Source: Rhexocercosporidium sp. MPI-PUGE-AT-0058
Lineage: Eukaryota > Ascomycota > Leotiomycetes > Helotiales
Direction of reading: 5' to 3'
Assembly: GCA_020746875.1 (NCBI GenBank)
Contig: JAGTJL010000022.1
Coordinates: forward strand, 1-64,000
DNA length: 64,000 nt
Of the stretch, positions 55,972-64,000 are shown piece by piece. The position numbers were made by a program, and so were the translations under genes. Under the pieces are notes generated by a model. That model searched no databases, was not told the DNA's origin, and worked only from the letters and a program-made list of their open reading frames with translations. How positions within the stretch are numbered: position 1 is the stretch's first letter; every line of letters starts with the position of its first letter.

Positions 55972-58170
55972 ATGTTGACCCAGAGAACTCTTCTTACAAG
56001 CTTTGCAGCATCAATGCTGCTCGGCGCGACTTCAGCTGTCGGAAATGGACCGAGTCCAGCCTACAAGCACTTTTACGAGTTTCCATTACCCGTTCCGCCA
56101 GTCGCCACACCTCTCACGTAAGTTAGAGCTTGGATCCCGTCAGAATTAAGGATGCCACTCATGATTCTATGTTAGATCGTACACCAAATCGGACGGCACA
56201 AGGATTGACTACTACGAGATCCATATCAAAAATTTCACTCAGCAAGTGTATCCAGAGCTTCCAGCCACCCATCTCGTAGGCTACAATGGCATCTCTCCTG
56301 GTCCTACATTTCATATGACTTTCGGAACCGAGGCGGTAGTTCGTTTCATCAACGAGGGGAATGATAAACCAACTGTGACTCATCTTCATGGTTCCATCAG
56401 TAAGTACAGATTTATTTCCAAACTCGTATGGCTTTGCTAAAACTTGGCCACAGCGCATCCGCCGTGGGATGGGTGGGCAGAAGACACAATCCCCGTCGGT
56501 TACTACAAGGATTACTACTACCCGAATGCTCAACGGGCGAGAACGCTCTGGTATCATGACCATGCCATCGATCATACTGCCGAGAACGCTTATTTTGGCC
56601 AAGCGGGTTTCTACCTTCTCACAGACGATGACGAAAAGAACTCGGGTCTACCACAGGGTAAATATGACATTCCCTTGGCGCTTTCCTCCAAGCAGTATGG
56701 AACAGATGGACAACTGGTCTCACCCGCCACGCAACCTGGTGTCAGTTTGTTTGGAGATATCATTCATGTGTAAGTGCTCAAAAATCACTATGAATCTTCG
56801 CTAACAAGCAATCAGAAATGGACAGCCGTGGCCATTCCTCAATGTCGAACCCCGGAAATATAGATTTCGCTTCGTGGATGTTTCCATCAGTCGTGCCTTT
56901 CGCCTCTATCTTGTCACAGACCTCAAAATCCTCGAAGATGATACATCGCACCACGTTCCGTTCTACGTTGTTGGTTCGGATAGTGGGAGAACTTCCAAGC
57001 CAGTGCAGACGCCTGATCTATGGATATCCATGGCCGAGAGGTGGGAGATCGTCGTGGATTTCGCACCTTATGCTGGAAAGGCAATATACATGAAGAACTT
57101 CTACAATGTGCAGGCCGACACACCATATAGCAACACCAATCAGGTGATGAAGTTCAACATTGGCACTATTGTATCGGACACTTCGAATAATGGCGCAATG
57201 CCGGGATCTTTCGCGCCACTCCCTCTCCCACCTTCCAAGGACCTTTCAAAACCTGATCACGTCTTCAACTTCGAGTCAAAGTAAGCCAACGTCCTTTTTC
57301 TTCTTCTTCTTATTTTGGACGACACTAACGGAGGATATAGGAATGGTGCTTGGAAGATCAACGGTGTCACATTCGACGACATCAACAACCGAGTCTTAGC
57401 CCGACCCCCTCGCGGAGCTGTTGAGCTATGGAAACTAGTCAACAAGAGTGGGGGATGGTCTCATCCAATCCACGTCCATCTAGTTGATTTCCAAGTTGTT
57501 TCAAGACAGAAGGGCTCTCGCGGCGTCCAGACATATGAATCTGCTGCATTGCAAGATGTCGTGCTTCTCGGCCAGAACGAAGAGGTTTACGTGCTCGCAC
57601 GTTTTACACCATGGGAGGGTCTATATGTGAGTTCCTCTCCCCGTTCAACAATATCCGGGTCGTCAAGGCTGATGATGCATAGATGTTCCACTGCCACAGT
57701 ATGTATTACGGAAGCCCGGAGTTTCCTCTTCAATGTCTCAACATCATTTCGAGACATTCTTATATTCCTTTTCAAACATCCAAGGTGGAGGAGGTAAAAT
57801 GCTAACTCCACTGTTACTTGTAGATTTGGTACATGAAGACCACGCTATGATGGCAGCTTTCAATGTCACATCCCTGCCAAACTTCAACTACCCGCCCAAC
57901 ACAGCGCGCTTCATCAATCCCCTCGACCCGCGCTTCATCTCAAAGAAGTATGATGCGTCGGTCCAGACTTTGGACAATGCTGTGAACGTGGTGTTGCCTG
58001 CTTTTGCGGACCTGAAGGCATACGATAACCATGAGGGTGCAGAAGATGCACTGGTGACGTACTACCAGACGGCGACCAGCACGATTTCTGACACGGCACC
58101 GACTCAGTCTGAGTTCAACGGCAAGGGGAGGCGAGATGCCGCTCCGACCGGAATTGTATTCAAGGCGTAG
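55972..58170 (+). CDS. Multicopper oxidase (bilirubin oxidase/laccase type)
   Basis: Seven exons (55972-56117, 56176-56398, 56453-56769, 56816-57280, 57341-57626, 57683-57698, 57824-58170) total exactly 600 codons, 599 residues. A signal-like N-terminus (TLLTSFAASMLLGATSA) suggests secretion. All four copper motifs are present: THLHGS, WYHDHA, HPIHVHLVDF and FHCHNLVHEDHAMM, the last with the Met axial ligand to type-1 copper. HCHNLVHEDH and AHPPWDGWAED-like spacing match ascomycete bilirubin oxidases and CotA-like enzymes more than classical laccases. It would oxidise phenols, pigments or bilirubin-like substrates and reduce oxygen to water. Exon 6 is only 16 nt and carries most of the last motif. 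The gene looks intact. Confidence 0.92.
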
Positions 58171-58290
58171 CTGAGCGTAGCCGATAATGAGACGAATTTA
58201 CCGAATCTTGAAGGATGGGGAGTCTTGTCTGTTAATTAACTACTTACATAGCGAATTCATGGAAATTTGTCGGGACAGTATTTGCAAGTT
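58171..58290. other. Short convergent intergenic gap
   Basis: 120 bp between the multicopper oxidase stop and the stop of the minus-strand gene; it must hold both 3' ends. Confidence 0.6.
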
Positions 58291-58662
58291 TCATAGTAGG
58301 ATGTCCACAAGGCTGCTCATTTGATCAATTTTTCTTGCTCCAGAAGTATCTTCCACCACCCTGCTAGCAAGTTTTACAATCCTTGCCGTGGATGCAACCT
58401 CCCTAGACAATTCTATTCCTCTAGCTCTTTCGCTTAAATATCTTGTCAGAAGCTTCATGTAAACACCTAATTGCTGCTGGAGAGTGGCCCGCCCGCTCGA
58501 TTTTTCATACCGGGATTCACATTGGGAACAGAAAAGAGCATCGATGGCATTCATTGCGAGCGCAATCAGTATCTTCACAGTCTTTGTATTACTCTCCATC
58601 TCCTCCTTGTGATGAATAGACTCAACTTCCTTAGCCCAGCTACTTGCTTGGCGACGTGCCAT
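58291..58662 (-). CDS. Hypothetical protein, possibly the end of a larger gene
   Basis: ATG at 58662, 123 residues, mostly helical and charged, with LIALAMNAIDALFCSQCESRY, LGVYMKLLTRYLSERARGIE and ARIVKLASRVVEDTSGARK. The look recalls C-terminal parts of Zn2Cys6 regulators, but no zinc cluster is seen. A donor GTAAGT at 58717 and an acceptor CCCCAG ending at 58677 would join an upstream exon (SSVSISGASSQIRYLHAN) in frame through a 41-nt intron, so the true start may lie further up. It ends tail to tail with the multicopper oxidase. Confidence 0.45.
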   Translation of the reverse strand: MARRQASSWAKEVESIHHKEEMESNTKTVKILIALAMNAIDALFCSQCESRYEKSSGRATLQQQLGVYMKLLTRYLSERARGIELSREVASTARIVKLASRVVEDTSGARKIDQMSSLVDILL

Positions 58663-59340
58663 TGCTTCTCCAGAGACTGGGGTTTCTACAGAGTCTTTTC
58701 ATCAATATACGACTTACCATTTGCATGCAGATACCTGATTTGGCTACTAGCCCCAGAGATCGAGACAGAAGACCAAAGGAATGACACAATTCGGTTTATC
58801 GATATCAATCGCGCTTTCCTCGCTCTATTCGAGACGACGTCGCCCACGAACAATTTCTCCCATAGACAGAGGATCGACCCTAGACCATCATCGCCTATCA
58901 ATTCTCGCTGCGGGGGCCAAGTACTTGATCCTGCTTTGGAAAATTCGCGGTTTCACCAGCCTCTTCTCCATCCTACTTTCTTTACACCCCGCGACCTCTC
59001 GCACAAATTGCAAGCTCTACATCGACCTTCAACCACCGGCAGACCCCTCTCTAGTCCCCTTATTACCCCTCCGGACGCAATTCGAAAGCCAGGGATCTCG
59101 TCTTTTCTTACGCGCCTAGGCAAGAGACAGATACCGCTACTTCTACGCCAAATAAATTCGTTGAATTCACTTCCAACGGTCCGAAACTAGCCGTGGGATG
59201 GCTCGAGACATCACCAAGCACTTCTACTCTATCTAAAGTGAATGACGGAAGGAAACCATAGAACTCAACCCGAACCAAACCTCCGATGCGACATTACTCT
59301 ACGACCGAATATCTTCTTTCTCCTACTTCCTCAGCACCAC

Positions 59341-61552
59341 ATGCCCAGCAGTTTCTCGTTTAGAAGCTCCGCAGCTCCTACCTGTACATTTATTCCGAAG
59401 CCGACTGCCATGATGACATCGCATACCGAAGACGCCGGGTACGAACCAAAGATGGACGGGCCTAGGCTGCAGAAAGATGGGCCGTCAAGTCCCAGCTATT
59501 ACTCATCCCCAGAATCACGACCAGTAGACCTGAGGATACCCATACCGGAGGAGGGAGAGGGAGACGAGATGAGTAGTGATGCTACAAATGAACCCATCAC
59601 ACCTATAGAAAGCCACCACCCGCTACTGTTCCAGGAAAAGCCACATGTCCCAAAGACCCACGATGTTACTCTGATTTACCCATCAACACCAACAAGAGCA
59701 GCAACCCCACCATTACCGGCAGAGAATGACAAGACACTTGTTGGACAGCAGCTACCCGGTATTCAGAGAAGAGCTACCGCGCACGATGGGCCGTCCGTCA
59801 AACGAGGCTTATCGGGGATGTTCAAACGGACTACCTCGCATTCAGGAAGTGGGAATTCTACACTACAATCCAAGACGCCAACGAAGTCTCGAGTGTTTGG
59901 ATCGGGATTGTCAGATAACAATGGATCAGATCCCGGATTATCGACAGAGCATCGGCGCCTACCAATTGGAAGATTGCCAGGAACAACTTCGGACCTTACA
60001 ACTAGATCTTCGCCAGCATCACCAGGATCACCAGTCGACGGGGGCAAGAACCATCCACCAGTCCCAATGCCTACCTCGGAATCCTTTGCCAACGGCAGGA
60101 AGAAGAATCGTTCATCTAGTGGACTTGGGCTCCGAGAACGACTCATCAAACACAAAATCACATTTTCACCTCACGAAACAGTACCTAAGCCCGAGCATCG
60201 ACGCAACCGTGCTACAAGTGTGGATCTCGAAGGTACTCCTCCGGAGACCCAGCAGGTCGATTCCCTAGTGCAACTCCCCTCGAGACAGGTTTGGGGAATG
60301 GCTGCCGATACAGGTACTGGATTGAAGTCACGACGATTGAGCATGAGCCTTCCGGATACTTTCGCGGTCGATGAGGTGGAGCTGTACTCGGAATTCTGTG
60401 ACCAGAGTAAAATCATAAGACGCCGGGGAAAGACTATTGGGAAGGGTGCTACTGCACACGTCAAACTTATGAACCGTAAAGGAGGCGCCCCAACAGAGAC
60501 TTATGCCGTCAAGGAGTTTCGTGGGAAGTCGACGAAAGAGAAGAGCGAGGACTACGAGCAAAAAGTTAAGTCCGAATACTCGATTGCAAAGAGCACCCAT
60601 CACCCAAACATCGTCGAGTCATTCCGTTTGTGCACCCATAACGGACGATGGAATCATGTCATGGAGTTTTGTGATCAAGGGGATCTCTTCCATCTCGTCA
60701 GCCAAAAGTACCTTTCCAGAGAAGATCATCTAACCGACCGACTCTGCTTGTTCAAGCAGCTCATCCAAGGTCTCAATTACCTTCATACACATGGAATTGC
60801 TCATCGAGATATCAAGTTGGAGAATCTTCTCATTACTAGACACAGCAAACTCAAGATCACTGATTTTGGAGTGTCCGAAGTTTTTGCTGGTATACATCCT
60901 GGATTGAGATCATCAGGCGGTCAATGTGGGAAAGACATGGGTGATGTTAGACTCTGTCCTCCTGGAATGTGTGGTAGTCCTCCGTATGTGGCCCCTGAGG
61001 TCATTGCAAAGACAGGTAATGCAAGCAACCCAGAAACTTCTGAACATACTGACGCTTGCTACAGAGGAGTATGATCCTAGGCCTTTGGATGTCTGGGGTG
61101 CTGCTATTGTGATGCTCTGCATGACTGCTAATGGCGTCCTGTGGAATGAAGCGAAGGCAGGAAGCTCTCCTTTGTACGACGACTTGCTTCGAGGCTGGAC
61201 GAAATGGAATAGCAAGCATACGGTTGAAGGTGCTGGTATAACGGAAACGGACTATCCCTATGTAGCGTTTTTCGACCAGCACATCAACCCACCAGCTCTA
61301 CGACGTATCCTCCTCACAATGTTGAATCCGGAACCATCAAAGCGTGCCTCGATATCGACCGTCGCCAAGAACAGATGGATAAAAAAAGTCGAATGCTGTC
61401 AGATCGATAGTCACGATGGTCCCAAGACCAGTATCGATGCATCTCGAGCAAGCACGAAGACCATAACCAAGGTCGTCCATCACAATCATCTTCCTCCTTC
61501 CAGTCACCTTGGGCACAAACTAGTCAGACTTCCTGGCAGTACCGATATGTAA
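59341..61552 (+). CDS. Ser/Thr protein kinase of the Hal/NPR type
   Basis: Two exons (59341-61015, 61065-61552) with a 49-nt intron (GTAATG...CTACAG) give 720 residues; an in-frame ATG at 59242 would add 33, but that stretch looks like 5' UTR. The first 350 residues are Ser/Pro-rich and disordered. The kinase domain starts near 360 with the glycine loop IGKGATAHVKL, YAVKEFR (ATP-binding Lys), HRDIKLENLL (catalytic loop), KITDFGVSEVF (metal loop) and GSPPYVAPEV. After the intron come DVWGAAIVMLCM and RASISTVAKNRWIKKVECC. This resembles the fungal-specific NPR/Hal kinases (Sat4/Hal4, Hal5, Hrk1) that regulate potassium uptake, the plasma-membrane proton pump and salt tolerance. Which member it is cannot be decided. 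It appears intact. Confidence 0.9.
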
Positions 61553-63232
61553 ATAGTGAACATATTCTTTTGCTGGGTTTGACGTCAGCGGGAGTCTGGA
61601 AGTGGAGTCGAGGGTGGTTTTCAAATAACCCCGTCACCAAAAAAAGTGATAGGAACGGTTGGCGTTGAGAGCTTCTTCGGTGAAATACAAGAGGTGCGTC
61701 TGATTCTGGAATACGCTAGTGGGACATAGATGTGGACTGGGCCTACGAGGCTACGGGTAGAGAAAACGAGGACCTGATGCAGAGAACTGAACTCTGCAGA
61801 CGAAGAATCGGTCGGGGAGGGTAAATTGGAAAGAAGTTTATATTTACTCCCCTCTCAACGGTGTGTATTGTCCAGATTGTGATTGTAGTAATGAAAAGCC
61901 GAAGAATATTGAGGAAGTCGGAAGGTGCGGGGGATGTTCATGACTGCATGTTGTATCAATACTTACTGACAATGTTAATCATAAACGAGTAACAAGTACA
62001 GTCAGAAATGCGAGGCCGACTTTGAAGGGCAGTCAATGATCAAATTGATTCTTTTTGAGAAAACAACCCACCTTTGAATTCCGTTGGGGGTTTGATTACA
62101 GTAAGCTTTTAGAAGCCGCCATGCCATGCCACCACAACTCGAAAGTCGGTATCCGGCCCAAGTATATCAAGAACCGTTATAGTAGTAGTATTCCACGCCG
62201 AGTAAAAGTCGTGGCAACTCATAGACCAAACAACACCACACACGCCTGGTCCAGATACCAGATATCCCAGTGGCGGAGAGAGATTCACAAGAAGCAACCA
62301 ATCGTAGCGTGCAGTGAAGTCAATTCAAGGTCGCTGAGACCGGGGGAAAGTTTGCTCAGCCTCGGTTGGGAACTTAAGCCAGGGCGTAGACCCCTGGAGG
62401 GATGGAGGTCGTGGTGGTCCTGGACAGGGGCTGATAGCCAGTAGATTGGTGGAGGGAAGGGGTGAGGCCGTGATGTTCCCTGCGGGATGGCGTGGAGGGA
62501 GGCGAATGTTTGGGGGAATTGGGACGATCGATACACGGGTCTTATATGGTTGACGATTGTACTTGAAGCCCTCGAAGTCTCTTGAAGTAGAGAAATGCCT
62601 CGTGAAAGATCAAGAAGCGGCTCTGACGAGTATTTGCTTCGAATTTGACCGAGGGTTCTCGAAACAGCAAGGGGCAATAGCGAATTATCGAATTGGCAAA
62701 TTATACTTCCGTACCCAGGCTGCTAATTAGGATCCACGGCCTCATCGGGGGACCGGGAATCGGAATCAGTGCAGGACATCGCATCGAATTTCGGAGAGCA
62801 ACATCGAAAAGGCACAGTCACAGGCACAAGCACAAGCACTGGCCAAGCAGACGCGGACGAGGACGCGGTACGAATAAGTAATTAGAGGTACCGGAACAGG
62901 TACAGGTACAAGTACGGGTGGTACGGGTGCAGGGGAGACAGACCAAAAAAAAAAAAGACGTGGGCTTGGAGAGACAAGGCACAAGTGAGCAAGCAAGCAT
63001 AGCGGACACAGCGAAGCCATCAAGGAGACAGACAGAATAAGAAAAGACCGAACACACCACCATCGGTCTGTCTATCTGGCTGACTGACTAACTGACTAAC
63101 TGACTGACTGATTGATCCCCTCTCCCTCCCCTGCTCCCTCTTCCATCGCGACTCTACCTCCCGACTCGTCACATCCTTCGTCGCTCCTCGTGGCTGTGGA
63201 GGACGAGAGCAAAGGCGAGACTGAGGGCTTCA
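61553..63232. other. Intergenic / promoter region of the SSK1-like gene
   Basis: About 1.7 kb without a supported gene. It contains a poly-A run near 62,945, GTACRGGTAC repeats near 62,888-62,930 and a (CTGA)n-like tract at about 63,078-63,115. Confidence 0.5.
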
Positions 63233-64000
63233 ATGGCCATTGGAGATTTGAAGACAAGGCTGCGCGCAAAGTTCACCCGACGACATTCCACCGCATCGAC
63301 AGTCTCGCAGTCGTCCGCCGATGGAGAAGCCGCCCAGGCTACAATAGCCTCCTCCTCCTCCTCCCCCTCCTCCTCGAATCCGGGAGAACACGGTCGCAAG
63401 GCCAGGTCGATCAGGTCGCGCGCGAGCCATAAGCCCCCTTCAACATTAGGAGCTGCAACAGTCGATGAGAAGGATGTGCTGGGAGGGAGTGACGTTCGAC
63501 CCGGAGCTGGAGTTGCAAAGAATGAGGCTGTTGGCCCGGGATCTGGATCTGGATCTGGCTCTGGCTCTGGGATTGTCAGTAGTCGGGACGCCGGGCAGAA
63601 CTTACTCGCACCTCCAACCTTACCAAAGCTCCAAGTCCAAGTCCAAGGGAGCAGCGATCGACACCAAACCACAACTTCTCCATCACCCACAACTTCACCA
63701 TCCAACCCTCAACCCCTCCCCCTCCCTCACCCCCTCGAAACCGAATCTACGTTCGACGACCCCAAGCAGGACAGCTCCTCGACTGCAGACTTCCCCACCC
63801 CCAATACCGACATCCATCCTGTGCTGGAGGAGGACGAGGATGATGGGAACGTCAGCCCGGGGGATAACGGCAACAGAGAGATATTTGTGACCAGCCCAGG
63901 CACTACCACGACCAACGCTGCGAGTACCCAGAGACCCACCGAGCTTTCCAGGCGACAGAGTTTGCTGCCGCATCAGCAGACGAGATTGATCAAGACCCTC
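63233..64000 (+). CDS. SSK1-like response regulator, N-terminal part (runs off the window)
   Basis: ATG at 63233 opens MAIGDLKTRLRAKFTRRHST, followed by a Ser-rich stretch. The frame stops at about 63,430, and coding continues in another frame (ATVDEKDVLGGSDV onward). An intron is expected between about 63,390 and 63,455, for example GTCGCA...CATTAG of 55 nt, though that donor is weak. The second exon is disordered, with Gly/Ser repeats, acidic LEEDEDDGNVSPGD, and ends at the window edge with LSRRQSLLPHQQTRLIKTL, which resembles the segment preceding the conserved part of fungal Ssk1/SskA. Ssk1 passes phosphorelay signals to the Hog1 osmotic-stress MAP kinase cascade. The receiver domain lies outside, so the name is provisional. 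Confidence 0.55.
   Translation, partial: MAIGDLKTRLRAKFTRRHSTASTVSQSSADGEAAQATIASSSSSPSSSNPGEHGRKARSIRSRASHKPPSTLGAATVDEKDVLGGSDVRPGAGVAKNEAVGPGSGSGSGSGSGIVSSRDAGQNLLAPPTLPKLQVQVQGSSDRHQTTTSPSPTTSPSNPQPLPLPHPLETESTFDDPKQDSSSTADFPTPNTDIHPVLEEDEDDGNVSPGDNGNREIFVTSPGTTTTNAASTQRPTELSRRQSLLPHQQTRLIKTL

Noticed and set aside
63112..63705. Other long frames overlapping the SSK1-like gene on both strands
   Set aside because: They translate low-complexity CTC and GGATCT repeats; the SSK1-like reading fits a known family and accounts for the stretch.

Overview
The window is nuclear DNA of a filamentous ascomycete (Pezizomycotina). The evidence is short introns with GTAAGT-like donors and CTAAC-like branch sites, fungal protein families (TVP38, CFEM/rhodopsin-domain protein, UstYa-like, ascomycete multicopper oxidase, Hal/NPR-type kinase, SSK1-like regulator), a dispersed 5S rRNA gene, and transposons ruined by C-to-T/G-to-A transitions as expected of repeat-induced point mutation (RIP). 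A leotiomycete-like host is possible but is a guess.

The DNA alternates between very AT-rich transposon blocks and normal-GC gene blocks. Block 1 (1-11,260) holds a Fot1/pogo-type DNA transposon (201-8220, 46-bp inverted repeats). Its transposase was split by a complete Copia retrotransposon (552-6726, 311-bp LTRs, target duplication GTTTA). Degraded unclassified repeat follows. A gene island (11.4-13.65 kb) carries a TVP38-like membrane protein. Block 2 is a complete chromodomain Gypsy element (13652-20613, 190-bp LTRs, target duplication ATTTC). The island at 20.6-28.3 kb is decayed: a broken glutathione S-transferase gene, a 223-bp MITE, and a CFEM/rhodopsin-domain receptor-like gene with defects. 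Block 3 is a Tc1/mariner element (28307-37721) split by another complete chromodomain Gypsy element (28925-36731, 258-bp LTRs, target duplication CTACT). That Gypsy element carries a 159-bp hairpin-rich insertion which was not AT-converted.

From 37.7 kb to the end the DNA is gene-bearing: a ketopantoate-reductase-family enzyme, a disordered protein with a helical Myb/SANT-like segment, a disordered coiled-coil protein, a 60-codon ORF, a SET-domain relic, a small secreted protein with a frameshift, a UstYa-like oxidase relic, a 5S rRNA gene, a bilirubin-oxidase/laccase-type multicopper oxidase with seven exons, a hypothetical protein, a Hal/NPR-type Ser/Thr kinase, and the 5' end of an SSK1-like response regulator running off the window.

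No operons are expected. The only functional neighbourhood worth noting is the UstYa-like relic beside the multicopper oxidase; the kinase and the SSK1-like gene both belong to families tied to ion and osmotic stress. Exon boundaries were read by eye from splice motifs and protein-family continuity.
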